A DNA stretch of 64,000 nt from Naganishia liquefaciens (taxonomy: Eukaryota > Basidiomycota > Tremellomycetes > Filobasidiales > Filobasidiaceae): contig BLZA01000010.1 in the NCBI GenBank assembly GCA_013423385.1, positions 372,001-436,000 on the forward strand, given 5' to 3'. Both the position numbers and the translations under genes were made by a program. The notes beneath the pieces are model-generated. The model was given only the letters and a program-made list of their open reading frames with translations. It made no database searches and had not been told where the DNA came from. Position 1 is the stretch's first letter. Every line of letters begins with the position of its first letter. This document shows positions 36,308 to 47,509 of the stretch, piece after piece.

Positions 36308-37915
36308 CTAAGCAGCCTTCCCGGCTTTACCCTCCTTGACAGGGTAATTGCCCTGCCTCCGCACCTCGTCAAACACCTGCATCACGATCCTACTCTCGGT
36401 CAGATCGCAGCGCTCGCTCTCAGTCTTGCCATCTCTGATGCAGCGAGCGACCTCATCGGCCTGATATTGCATTCCTCGACCATCCGTCTCGGGGATAGGG
36501 CAGTCATAGTGAACAGGTTCTCTCGGCGGAGGCTGTTCCTCGGTCCACGAACGGGGTGCAGGATACTCGAGGATACTGTACCCTTCCGGCCTGTAGGTCG
36601 GAAAATCGATTGTAATCTCGGCGCGATCGAGTTGAATCGAGACGGAGCGAGCCGTAGACATTTGCGTGTTGATGCTGGCGGTGCAGATGGCGATGCTGTT
36701 GAGATTGGCCCATTCGAGGATCCAAGTGGAGTGAGAGTCAACGCCGGTGCGATGATACGGGATCATAGTGCCGAGGATGGGGGAAGGTGGGGCTTTTTCC
36801 TTGTTGTCCGGGTGTTGATGCATGAGGAGCATGGTCTATCAAGGAGGAGTGAGGGAAAGAGCAATGGCTAGCAATGGCGAAGATGCGCTCACCCAGACCT
36901 GTGGCAGAAGGATGATGCGTCAGTCTAGACCCTTGCAGCAGGAAATGAATCTACATACCATCGGATACGGTCCCAAATCGAGCAATGCGCCACCGCCCAA
37001 CTCGGGAGCGATCATTCGATCCGAAAGGTCGAGCTCTACGTGATCGGATCTTCAGTGAGTCGTAGTCAACTCTTGGATACCGTGCAGACGTACTATCGGG
37101 ATGAATGTCGTTGGACAAGTCCGCAAAGCTGGATCATGAGGACATGTGAGAAGGCAGCTGAGACGACTATGAAGAGAAGGTAGACATACATTCTGCGAAC
37201 TCTGCCGTACTTCCCAGAGAATACTATCTTCTGGAGCTCGTACGCAATAGGATGCTAGGTACAAGAAGGTAAGACGTTGTCAAGACGACACAGACTTGAG
37301 ACGCACGAATCGAGTCCAGACGGCTTCCATAAGGAAGAGCTTCTTCTCCTTTGCAATCTTGATCAATTCGTCGAGCTCCGCAAGGTCGAACGTGAATGGC
37401 TTTTCACACAAAACATGCTTTCCTGCTTGCAACGCCGCCTTGGTGTTCTCGTAGTGCATCGTATGCGGGGTGCCGATGTACACGACGTCAACCTCATCGC
37501 TCGCAAACACCTCATCGTAACTGGCATAAGGTTTCGCTTTGGAGGCCGAGGTCGAGTTGGCCAGGACGTTGTCGATAAACTTTTGAGCCGAGGCGGTGGA
37601 ACGGGACCCGACGGCTGTAACGATATGGGTGATGTCCGAGGCGTTGCGTCTTTGGGAAAAAGGGGATTAAGGCGGGAACGGAGGAAGGTATCAAAGCGAG
37701 ACATACTTGGCGGGATCAGTGATCAAGTCCTGTATGATCAAAAGCGTCAGCTCTCGGATCGCATCCCCTAGAATGTATTCATACCTTTGTGAAAGATGTA
37801 GAGATGCCACCTATGTCGAGTTAGAAACTCAGCAAAATGTCCAGCAAAAGCGGTCATGCATATCCTACGCACCTGTGGCGATGATACCCCAGCGGAGAAC
37901 ATAAGGAGACGACAT
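36308..37915 (-). CDS. Gfo/Idh/MocA dehydrogenase (D-xylose/dihydrodiol dehydrogenase-like)
   Basis: NADP-dependent sugar dehydrogenase of the family that includes fungal D-xylose 1-dehydrogenase and mammalian dimeric dihydrodiol dehydrogenase. The N-terminal Rossmann strand is LRWGIIATG, joined to an exon with DITHIVTAVGSRSTASAQKF. Then DVVYIGTPHTMHYENTKAAL and the signature GKHVLCEKPFTFDLAELDEL with the conserved EKP lysine. EAVWTRFVRLKS is spliced to HPIAYELQKIVFSGKYGRVR. The C-terminal beta sheet domain has IAPELGGGALLDLGPYPM and IPYHRTGVDS-type strands; the end is rich in Lys/Ala (EGKAGKAA). Six or so introns. The substrate is inferred from family resemblance only. Confidence 0.88.
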
Positions 37916-38463
37916 ATTGGCAAACACTCAAGGTACAGAAGCCGAAACAGTTGAAAATAAAGATTGAACCAAAAGGGCAAAAGCCAGTCCTTTTAAAGCG
38001 TTGCAGCCATTCCTGCAGAGCCCGCTAACAAAGACATCGACGATTCGGGTGATTGTCGGCCCGGGACAAGCTGACGAATAACGGCGTTGTCCTATTGCTT
38101 CAAGGTGATCGGTGTTTCGTCTTCATTATTTTTAATAATTCCACGCTTCGTTTCGTTGGCGGGACATATGGACTCTGCTATCTGGTCCAGATCTCACTGC
38201 TGTCTTTGCATATTGGTCAGGCATTTCCCGTTCTCTCTGGCCTCGACCCGCCAAGGTTTTAACGGGCTTCTCTCCCCGATAATCACACTTGTGCAAACAC
38301 GATCTCGCGTCGCCTCGGCGATGGCGGCGGCGGATGCTGACTGACCGATGAGACTGACCGAGGAATAGGGGTTACGTCACCGAGCACACTGGTTTATAAC
38401 CAGTACGGCGCGGCAGTCTGACAAGACACTTTCGCACATCTCGCGCTCAGCACAGGAATCACC
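37916..38463. promoter_or_regulatory. Divergent promoter region, sugar dehydrogenase / DUF1295 protein
   Basis: 548 bases between outward genes. On the right side a CRE-like TTACGTCAC (38372-38380) and a TTTATAA word (38393-38399, inside a short palindrome) precede the DUF1295 gene by about 70-90 bases, the expected core promoter position. Confidence 0.5.
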
Positions 38464-39637
38464 ATGTCTTTTCCCGGTCAAGCGGGTCTCTACAAGGAGA
38501 CAGTCAGCCGCCTTGCGGGCGTTATCGGCTTCACGTACGTCCCCTGGGATTCCTTTCCTTGAACATCGAGACCAACTTTCTCAACTCGCCAATAGGTATC
38601 TCGTTCAAACCGCCTTTGCGTCCGTCGCCGTGCCTCTTCAAACGGAGAAATTCTATGACATCGCTGGCGCTTGTGGCTTCCTCACATCGACTATTCTCTC
38701 CGCATACTATCCCTCGTTCCGATCGCTCTTGCCGGCGAGTTTCAAGTTTGCCAATGTCGCAGCTCCGATCGAGCGGTTTGGGAATCCGTTGAAAGTGTTG
38801 GGAGGGAGGCAACTGTTGTTGAGCTTGATGGCTTTGACCTGGACGACAAGGCTAGGTAGCTTCTTGGCTCAGGTGCGTAGACGATTCGGAATCGAGAGAT
38901 TAAAGCTGATCCATGCATGTACCCAGAGGATCATGAAAGATGGCAAAGACTCGCGATTCGACGAAATCAAAAAGAACCCATTGATGTTTTCCGGTGCATG
39001 GCAAGTCGCTTCTCTCTCTCTCCCTTCTTGCTCCGCTAATACCCTCTGACCTATCCAGGCTCGGCCAAGCGACATGGATCACCTGCGCCGGTCTCCCCGT
39101 CTACCTCATCAACTCCATCCCCCGCAACGCTCAGCCCCGTCTCGGACTCGTCGACCTTCTCGGTCTCGGCGTCTGGCTCGGCGGCCTCGCGCTCGAGGTG
39201 ACAGCGGATCGACAAAAGAGCGCATGGCGGGAGAGGAAGAATCAGAAGAAGCATGATGAGAAGTTTATCAAGGAGGGCGTGTGGCGCTGGTCGAGGCATC
39301 CCAAGTAAGTTTTGGGTTGTGGATTATCGAACAAGCCGGGACGCTGACGGAATTCGTGATCAGCTACGCCGGAGAAATCACTTTGTGGACCGGCCTCTCC
39401 ATCGTCGGCTTCAACGCTCTTCGCGCCGCCTCTACCGGTCCCTCGGCGTTTCTGCCAGGCTACTTTCCCTACCTTGCCTTCCTCTCCCCGGCATTCACCT
39501 ACGTGCTGTTGAATTACGCATCGGGCGTGCCTCTGCTAGAGGAGAGTGCGGAAAAGAAATGGGGTGACCGCGAGGACTGGAAGGAGTACAAGCGCAAGGT
39601 GCCTGTGCTGTTTGGGTTGCCTGGCAGTAAGATTTGA
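38464..39637 (+). CDS. DUF1295 multi-pass membrane protein (steroid-reductase-like fold)
   Basis: Protein of the DUF1295 family, related in fold to steroid 5-alpha-reductases and isoprenylcysteine methyltransferases; probably an ER enzyme of unknown substrate. Short exon 1 (MSFPGQAGLYKETVSRLAG) is followed by hydrophobic segments and the family block LLSLMALTWTTRLGSFLAQ with RIMKDGKDSRFDEIKKNP. Then come WITCAGLPVYLINSIP, LGLGVWLGGLALEVTADRQK and, across an intron, WRWSRHPNYAGEITLWTG. This last is the most conserved DUF1295 motif (RHPNYxGE), likely binding the cofactor. The C-terminus WGDREDWKEYKRKVP is also typical. About 320 residues, four introns. Its biochemical role is not known from sequence. 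Confidence 0.9.
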
Positions 39638-39806
39638 TCGGGTTTCTGTGATATAATGTGTAATCTTATCGATGCGGACGACCGAATTGTCCAGAAGGAA
39701 TGCAGGCATGCTTTTCGTTTCCTAGATTTACACAATACAACCAGAACGAGATCTATGTTGATACAGTATACTTGATGACAACCAGACTCTGGTCACGTCG
39801 TACTTC

Positions 39807-40527
39807 TTACCGCTGTGCAAGACTGCCGAGCCTCGCCAGACTGTCTTCTTGCACCTCAGCCTCCTCAATGCTATCTGATTGCGCCACCTGGAGTCAATGA
39901 TCTTCCATCAGAACGATGTGGAGTTCTTGAAAGGTACTGAAACATACCACCCGTAAAACCGACTTCTTGCTAGAATCCTGCAATTCACCTGCTATTATCA
40001 ATTCATCCAGAATCTGCGCAATTTTTCATGAGCCTTTCACCAAGCAGAAGATGAAGGCTGAACATACAGCATAGGCCTTTTGAAAGTTGAAAATCAGGTC
40101 CAGTTCGCAGACGTTTCCAAAGTACCGATCGAGGACCTCGACGTAGCGATGGACGATTTCGAGCGTGATGAGTTCGTTGTCCGTGTTTGAGATTGAGGTA
40201 ATAAAGAACAGGGAAGCGTAGCGTCGATAGATGACTTTGGTGTCTATTCGAGGAGAAACATGAGGTGTTCAGCGTTTGATATCTGCAAGAAGGAGACAAT
40301 AATACCTTTATATTCAAGCACGTTGCACATTCGCGTTCGTCGAGCAAGCACCAGCTGCGTGACATCCTTGACGATCTTTGCTTTTGCTTTTGACGGGAGT
40401 GTCTGGAACCACTTCGCGAGACGGACTTTGCCTGATGGTGTTTGCGGATGGTCAGGCGACGGAGGGAGAGGCATGTGAGACAGAAGGACTTACCCTGACG
40501 GGAAACAAGCATCACGTAGTTCATCAT
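39807..40527 (-). CDS. APS1: AP-1 clathrin adaptor complex, small (sigma) subunit
   Basis: Small core subunit of the AP-1 adaptor at the trans-Golgi network and endosomes. After splicing the start is [20 protein letters not shown]. Next [17 protein letters not shown] and [37 protein letters not shown], then [20 protein letters not shown]. The final exon gives [17 protein letters not shown]. The extended C-terminus beyond the longin core argues for AP-1 rather than AP-2 sigma, which stops sooner. About 160 residues, five short introns. Divergent from IME4. Confidence 0.93.
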
Positions 40528-40868
40528 CTTTGGCCAAGTGCAATGCGAGGGGGATGTGGGTGGACGACTGTCTTTGGGAACGGTCAATCAACAGCAACCC
40601 GTCTCACCTCTTCATGACCACAGGGTAACGTCCTCGTCGTTGTCGTCACTCAGTGGGCGCTTTGTGACGTGTCGTTCCAAGTGAGACACGCACACTGTAA
40701 ACACATTTTTGGCCGCGGGCGAGCTTCCCGACATCAGGCAGCTTGCTCGAGCACTTGGGATCTAGAGTCAGCGACCAACGTCTCCGGAACCGGGCGCTCG
40801 AAGAACAACGTCGGCATCTATGCGAGGACCTCTCACCGCGGCAGTCGGAGCGTAGGATATCAAGCAGC
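40528..40868. promoter_or_regulatory. Divergent intergenic region APS1/IME4
   Basis: 341 bases to the first in-frame ATG of IME4. The reading frame of the IME4 first exon is open upstream to about 40702 without an ATG, so a 5' exon or a longer leader may lie here. Confidence 0.4.
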
Positions 40869-42703
40869 ATGTCGAGAGTGTCTTCGCCAAAAAACCGTCT
40901 GGATGACGATGAGATAGCCAGGTTGTCACAGGACGAGTCCTCAAGATGGAAGATGTTAGCTCTAGCCGTGAGCCTGCTGTTCAGGTCACCTTTATATACG
41001 CAACTGATTCTCAACTGTTGCGGCAGAGCATACCAGATGATCCTCCAGTATATGAGCCCGTATGCCCGGACACAACTCTCAAAGCATGTCGAGCAGTCAG
41101 GACGGATTGCCCATATGTAAGCTTTTCCCATGTTACTGGATCGTACTGATGACTCTGCAAAGCCTCACTTCGAGCCGATCATTCGTCCATGGACGGATGT
41201 ATCTCTTGGTCAATGCTCCTACCTGAACATGTGCTACGGCGAGGTACGCTGCTCTGAGCTCGCCGTGAACGCTTTACGGGAACGCTTTATACTCATCTTC
41301 ATCATCTCCGCCAGCCTTTATTCACACAGAATCCATCCCTGGTGAATGCCAATCAATCGCGCTCCGCTCCGACTCCTCGTCCCTCGACCAGCCTCAACTC
41401 AGCGCAAAAGCAATGCAGATACATTCATTATCGCCTTGTTCCGCCTGCATCGGTGGAGGCATTTGCCGCCATGCAAGACAAGGAGCGGAGCATGGTGCCG
41501 AGGCTGGATGAGGAGACAAAGCGAAGAATACTTGGAATAGAAAGCTCGAACGGAGCGGAGGAAACGGGATGTCAAGCGGCGCAGTGGCTGAATATGGACG
41601 CCAGGGATATGGATACTGCTGTTCTGGGAAGGTGCGTCGTGCATACAGTGCTTCCCATCTAGCCCCAATTGATCTCCATTTTTCGTACAGCTTTGATATG
41701 ATTCTAGCTGATCCTCCATGGGATATCCATATGACAGCAAGTAGTTATTCTAAGCAGGAAAATATAGTCCCTGACTTTTCTCCCGCAACAGCTACCCTAC
41801 GGAACACTATCAGATGACGACCTGCGCTCGCTTCCGATTCCATCATTACAGCCAACTTGGGGTCTCTTGGCTCTATGGGTCACGGGAAGAGCAATGGAGT
41901 TAGCTCGGGAACTCTTCAAAACGTGGGGATATAGGAGAATCGACGAGGTGCGTGTATCTATTCCAGGGCAACGATTCGCTTCGAGCTCAACAACACATGT
42001 GGCAGATCGTCTGGGTCAAAGTCGGACAACTAGGAGGCCTCGTACGGACGGGCAGAACAGGCCATTGGCTAAAGTATGTCCTGTCACCAAGCTGTCAAGG
42101 CAAATTTACACGCTAAGCTGACCGCAGCCATACATGCGAGCACCTCTTGATTGCCCTCAAACTCCCACCAGAGCACGAATTCCCCAACCGTTCAGCACCG
42201 ATACCTTGGGAAACGGACAAGCGGCTCGATTACTTGAAGCGAGGTGTCGATGGGGACGTTGTAATTGCGGAAGGGCGAGAAACGAGTAGGAAGCCCGACG
42301 AATTTTATGGGATACTAGAGAGGTACAGCTCTGTAGCCATCGAATGGGATTGTCCAGTCTGACCTAGTCATTTGCCTTTAGAATGGCGCCTAGCGGACGT
42401 AAACTAGGTGAGAGGGGACTTGACAGTGGATTTGAGAATGCTGGCTGATTGGCTTGAGCAGAAATTTTCGGGCGCAAGCACAACATTAGGAAAGGGTAAG
42501 TCCGTTTGTCTCGTCAAGCGCAGAATCCTAAAGGTGCCGCTTATGCAGATGGCTGACAATCGGCAATCAGCGTGAGTTGCGACGTACATTTCGGACCTTT
42601 CGGCGACGCTGATCTCGACTGCATGATTTCAGTCGGGGATTCTAGAATTATAGATGAGGAGTTGAAGCGACGGATAGATGGCAGGAATGCTGCAGGGTCG
42701 TGA
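40869..42703 (+). CDS. IME4: mRNA N6-adenosine methyltransferase, IME4/METTL3 family
   Basis: Catalytic subunit of the m6A writer, methylating adenosines in mRNA. Two zinc-finger-like units are present: VCPDTTLKACRAVRTDCPY joined to PHFEPIIRPWTDVSLGQCSY, then CRYIHYRLVPP. The methyltransferase domain has LGSFDMILADPPWDIHMT with the active DPPW motif, LPYGTLSDDDLRSLPIP, GLLALWVTGRAMELARELF, IVWVKVGQLGGLVRTGRTGH, NHTCEHLLIALK and ETSRKPDEFYGILER. The end is RKLEIFGRKHNIRKGWLTIG, then NQLGDSRIIDEELKRRIDGR, very close to yeast Ime4. An intron at 41737-41791 uses a GC donor. The first exon is weakly defined: I join 40869 onward to the zinc-finger exon across about 40982-41030; an alternative start is the ATG at 40946. 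About eight introns. Confidence 0.92.
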
Positions 42704-43065
42704 GCAAATATAGAGCAACAGTCTTCGATGCCGCTGTAAGACATGGACCATGAAGACATAGTATAGTCATTGTGTCAGACAGTGGACCGGCGCGCATCGA
42801 AACAGAGGCCAGCGATGGCACCTGTAGCAGTCCATTTCTCTCCCTGGCTATCGGCTCGAGTATTCCGATTAGCGGTCGCAAGCTGTCCAGCACAGCTGGT
42901 CAGTGTCGCCAGTGCGAATGATCTGCGACGGGCAGATACAGGTTCCCTCAACACAGAGAATGCATAATACAAGGCGATGTCCATCGCGGTCGCCTGAGCG
43001 TCAGATACAAGGCAATGGGTAGGCAGGTTGTGTCTTGAAGCAAGACATTTTGGAAGCCGCTAAAT
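42704..43065. other. Convergent intergenic, IME4 and NHP2 3' ends
   Basis: 362 bases with no gene seen. Confidence 0.5.
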
Positions 43066-43971
43066 CTAGTATTTCGGCGTTTCCTGAAATCGCAGAAGCA
43101 ATAACGCGTGAGCAAAAAAACCCTCCTAGTCAGCAAGATCCCGTAACTCACGAGCTCCTTGACCTCCTTGATGCACTCCTCCAGCGGCTTCTGCCATTCG
43201 GCAATCTCATCGGCAGTCGGAGCGGGCTTGGCGGCCGATCCGTCCTTTGGCTGGGGTCTTAGCCTGGGTGTTGAGCTGCAGCAAGATCATCAGCACCATC
43301 GCACGGATAAGAAGGGCCATCGGACACATACCAAACCAGCACCGTCGACGTCGCTCGCTTTGTTCCCGAGGCGGCACCCAACTCTTCCTTGCTCGTAACC
43401 CAAACATACTCGACACCCTTTGCCTCCTCAGCCATGACGGGCAAATGACTGATAACATCCATTGGTGTAATGTTTCCGGCAAGAATCAAAAGTCCCTGTT
43501 CGCCCTTTCGGAGCGCCTTGATGACTTCCTTGACACCTCGCTTCAATTGACGCGCGCGGGACGACTTTTTCACGGTCTTGAGGAGCTTCTTTTGCAGTTT
43601 GGCGTTGGCCATGGGGTGAGCGATCGGAGTGATGGCTTCCGTTGGAACCTCGACGCCGGACTAGAAGACGAGATTCAGAGGGAGGGGATCGAGCGGAAGC
43701 AGGGCCCGGGGAGACGCACCTTTTCCTTCTTTTCCTTCTTGCTCGACTTGTCCATGGTCACATCCCCGGCGTCGGTCGCCATTGTCACGTCTCCGTCTGC
43801 GTCCTTGCTCTTCTTCTTGTCCTTCTTCTCCTTCTTGGCCTTCTTTTCGGCATGTGCAGCATCGACCTCGGCCACGACAGCTTGGGCAGAGGTCGAGCCC
43901 TCTGCGGGCGCGGCGGCATCGAGCATCGCCTCGGACTTTCTCTTCTTCTTTAGCGTAGGATCCTTGGCCAT
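43066..43971 (-). CDS. NHP2: H/ACA snoRNP core protein Nhp2
   Basis: L7Ae-fold RNA-binding subunit of H/ACA snoRNPs (pseudouridylation of rRNA and snRNA) in the nucleolus. The N-terminal exon is an acidic/lysine-rich extension (EKKAKKEKKDKKKSKD), longer than in yeast. The core begins after an intron with MANAKLQKKLLKTVKK, then QLKRGVKEVIKALRKGEQGL, LILAGNITPMDVISHLPVM and ATSTVLVC. The C-terminal exons add an Ala/Pro-rich stretch and EWQKPLEECIKEVKELETPKY. Total about 230 residues. Head to head with alpha-tubulin across 722 bases. Confidence 0.93.
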
Positions 43972-44693
43972 GGTGATGTGTCGGTGAACGGTGTAACGAT
44001 GTCGGAAAGACCTCTGCGCGCTGGATGCGTCTCACAACGTCGACTTGTCTTTGTCGCTCGAGCGAGACCCGGCTCGAAATTCCAAAAGTTGCCTGCGGAC
44101 ATGCCGACTGTCTGTCCCGCTAAATGCTTACATAATCCGCTTCCGGCTTGCCTGCGTGAGAATGCCCGCCCGACGCGTTCATGTTGAGTCTCATTCTACG
44201 CGTCGCGTTTCGCTCGCTCGCTCGCTCGCTCGCTCCAGCTTCCAATCTCGCCGCGAGAGCTGTAAACAACAAAGCGGGCCCATCAATCCTTTCGCTTGCG
44301 TCCTTGACCCTGCCACATCCCTGCACTTGGACTAGTCCTGAAAAAGGTCGTCAAGGTAAGTAGAACCTCCGTCTGTCGGCTCTTTGGTAATTCAGCTCAG
44401 CCAGAGGTGAGTGGATGTTGCATTGCGCTTTGAGAACTCGAGGTCGATCAGGCGGGTGGTGCGGGAATTGGGGCGTGATGGAGTGTCATCTTTGATCGAG
44501 GGACAGGCGTGAAGAACAGCTTTAATATACGGGAACCCATTGGCATTTGCACGGTTCTCATCTCATTTTTCTGCAGATCTCCATCCCTCGCCCCGACTCT
44601 TCAAACTCAAACGACATCCGTCAACACTCTTTTTCCGCCAACTCTGTCAACGCTCTTGCCTCTACATCAATCCTCTGATTTTCAACCTACACA
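43972..44693. promoter_or_regulatory. Divergent promoter region NHP2/TUB1
   Basis: 722 bases, with a CGCT tetranucleotide repeat on the NHP2 side. A pyrimidine-rich leader with CTCATC and CTCTCC-like words runs into the TUB1 start. No clear TATA box. Confidence 0.5.
44211..44235. repeat. CGCT tetranucleotide microsatellite (six units)
   Basis: A 25-base run of CGCT units in the NHP2/TUB1 intergenic region. Possible length polymorphism. Confidence 0.9.
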
Positions 44694-46326
44694 ATGAGAG
44701 AAGTCATTTCCGTACGTCTAATCTTGCACCGATATGCTGGGAAATTGGCCAGCGCGCTTATTTGCGCGTCGTTCGATAGGTCCACGTTGGTCAGGCCGGT
44801 GTGCAGATCGGTAACGCCTGTTGGGAGCTTTACACTTTGGAGCATGGTTTGAGCGTAAGTTTGACACAAAGAGCCCGTGGCTCGCCCACTCTGACGCCCT
44901 CGCAGGCCGACGGTCGTCTCGAAGACTCCCAGAACGGCAACGATGGTTTCTCCACCTTCTTCTCCGAGACCGGTGCCGGCAAATACGTGCCGCGATCCCT
45001 CTACGTGAGTTCATTTCCAAACATTCCCGAACGATGCACGTTGCTGAAACGGGATACACTAGGTTGATTTGGAGCCCAACGTGATTGATGAAGTCAGGAA
45101 CGGCAAATACCGATCGCTCTTCCACCCGGAATACATGGTTACCGGCAAGGAAGACGCTGCCAACAACTACGCACGAGGTCACTACACTGTCGGAAAGGAG
45201 TTGATTGACACGGTGTTGGAGCGAGTCAGGCGATTGGCCGACAACTGTGAGGGCCTCCAGGGCTTCTTCGTCTTCCACTCGTTCGGCGGTGGTACCGGTT
45301 CCGGTTTCGGATCCTTGTTGTTGGAACGATTGTCGACCGACTATGGCAAGAAGTCCAAGTTGGAGTTCTCGGTCTACCCGGCTCCCAAGATGTCGACCTC
45401 GGTTGTCGAGCCGTACAACTCGGTCTTGACTACTCACACTACGCTCGAGCACTCGGACTGTTCGTTCATGGTTGACAACGAAGCGTGAGTTTGCACAATG
45501 CTGAAGGAGAATCTGCGCTGACGCGGAGCTTTTTTTTTTTTTTAGCATCTACGACATCTGCCGACGAAACTTGGGTATCCAGTCGCCCACTTACACCAAC
45601 TTGAACAGGTTGATCGCCCAGGTTGTCTCTTCCATTACCGCCTCGCTGCGATTCGACGGATCTCTCAACGTCGACTTGAACGAATTCCAGACCAACTTGG
45701 TCCCCTTCCCGCGAATTCATTTCCCGCTTGCCACCTACGCGCCCATCATCTCCGCCGACAAGGCCTTCCACGAGTCCAACTCGGTTGCGGAGATGACGTT
45801 CTCGTGTTTCGAATCCAACAACCAGATGGTCAAGTGCGACCCGCGACAAGGAAAGTACATGGCCTGTTGTCTGTTGTACCGAGGTGACGTCGTCCCCAAG
45901 GACGTCAACGCCGCCGTTGCCCAGATCAAGACCAAGCGAACTATCCAGTTCGTCGACTGGTGTCCCACCGGTTTCAAGCTGGGTATCTGCAACGAGCCGC
46001 CAGCGCTCGTCCCCGGCGGCGATCTCGCCAAGGTCTCGCGATCGCTCTGTATGCTGTCCAACACGACGTCGATCGCCACGGCGTGGTCGCGATTGGACCA
46101 CAAGTTCGATTTGCTCTACTCGAAGCGTGCGTTCGTTCACTGGTATGTTGGAGAAGGCATGGAGGAGGGTGAGATGAGCGAAGCTCGAGAGGACTTGGCC
46201 GCCTTGGAGAAGGTAAATACCACTGCTCGTCTTCGAAAAGCTCTTGCTGATTGGGGTTCCCTGCTGCAGGACTACGAGGAGGTCGCGCTCGAGACCAACG
46301 ACGGAGAGGAAGACTTGGAGTACTAG
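44694..46326 (+). CDS. TUB1: Alpha-tubulin
   Basis: Alpha subunit of the microtubule heterodimer. The start MREVIS is spliced to [18 protein letters not shown]. Key elements: [17 protein letters not shown], the GTP motif [93 protein letters not shown] and [14 protein letters not shown]. The tail is short, acidic and ends EEDLEY, keeping the terminal Tyr. The loop where animal alpha-tubulin carries Lys40 reads [11 protein letters not shown] here, with no lysine. Six introns, one with a run of 14 T at its 3' splice site (45530-45543). Arginine codons are mostly CGA, a sign of high expression. Confidence 0.97.
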
Positions 46327-46837
46327 ACGTCTTTTCTTTCCGACGCGATACGCCCAGCCGCGGAACGCTAGGCCGCTCGAACGCATGGGGTTGAGCCGTG
46401 ACGAGCGTTCCACCGATGGGATGGTATAATGAATGTCATGAGCGGGGTTTCCCCCTTTGAAGCCATCTTTCGATCAACGTGTAATACCAGCATTTTTTCT
46501 ACCTGTTCTGCCGTTTTGTCTCCTACGATACGATAGACTGTTGCGTATTGTTTGCCGATGGACGACGATAGTTATCTGCTGAGTCGACCTATTTCCTTGA
46601 AGATTGCGATTCTTGCTGTCTTTACAGCCTTCCTATCAGACTTGCCAATCCTTGCGCCCTAGTATTCCTTCCATTGTCCTCTGGCTTTCATCCCGCGCGC
46701 GGGTACTACGGCTAAGACCGAATTCCGGTGCGCGACAGCTGATCCACCCTGAAGCAGTACTGCTATAAGGCTGGCGATCTGGTTGGACGTCTCGATAAGG
46801 TCAAGGGTAATGAATCTGACATTGTCATATCGTCCAA
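46327..46837. other. Intergenic, TUB1 3' end and DUF962 gene promoter
   Basis: 511 bases, T-rich in the first half as expected of a 3' UTR. No gene seen. Confidence 0.5.
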
Positions 46838-47499
46838 ATGTCAGGAAACGCAGCCATGCTCAAGCAAGTTGTCAATCCCACCTACGCGCCCATAACCCAT
46901 CCGGCGACCCCATTCGGCACTTTTGAAGCGTACGCCCATCTCTCTTTCCCAAACACTCTTTGCGAGGCAGCTGAGCCTTCGTTATCTCTTCCAATTAGCT
47001 TCTACCCTTTTTACCTCGGCGAACACTCTAACCGTGTCAACCGGATCTTTCACCTCGTCGGCACGAGCGTCGCGCTGACCTGTCATGCGCGTGTGGTGGC
47101 AGCATTGGTGTCTTACTTGCTTCGACGGCAGACGTCGGTCCAGGTTGGACCCGAAGTGGGAAAGGTCCTCAATCGGTTGGCATTGAGCGCTGGCGAGGCG
47201 GGCAAGGTGTTCTTGACGGGTATCATCGGCGCATATACCTGTGCTTGGATCGGGTGTGTCTTTTGTCTCATTCGCGATCCGCGTTTGATAAGCGAAACGC
47301 TCATGATATGTAATCTTTACCAGACACTTTTTCGTGGAAAAGAATCGTCCGGCGACATTCAAGGTAAGTACTGGGTGTTTGCGGTCTGGTGAGGATTGCG
47401 GACGCTGATGATTCACCGCAATGTCCAGTATCCCTTGTTTTCTCTACGAGGTGACTTCCGGATGCTCTGGGAAGTGCTCAGTCTTCAGCGATCTCTCTA
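46838..47499 (+). CDS. DUF962 (Mpo1-like) small membrane protein
   Basis: Short member of the DUF962 family, to which yeast Mpo1 (fatty-acid alpha-oxidation dioxygenase of the ER) belongs. After splicing the diagnostic block is FYPFYLGEHSNRVNRIFHLV, with the His and Asn residues conserved in the family as likely metal ligands. A hydrophobic stretch ends GIIGAYTCAWIGHFFVEKN, and the protein finishes RPATFKYPLFSLRGDFRMLW then EVLSLQRSL. About 150 residues with four short introns. It resembles the short bacterial-type DUF962 proteins more than full-length Mpo1. Catalysis is inferred from the family. The stop codon lies in a 12-base tandem duplication. Confidence 0.85.
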
Positions 47500-47509
47500 G
47501 CGATCTCTC
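47486..47509 (+). repeat. 12-base tandem duplication across the DUF962 stop codon
   Basis: Two copies of AGCGATCTCTCT in direct tandem, with the TAG formed at the junction of the two copies. Confidence 0.9.

Noticed and set aside
46838-46942. Full-length Mpo1 assignment for the DUF962 gene
   Set aside because: The protein is shorter and matches the short DUF962 type; the enzyme activity of Mpo1 should not be assumed.
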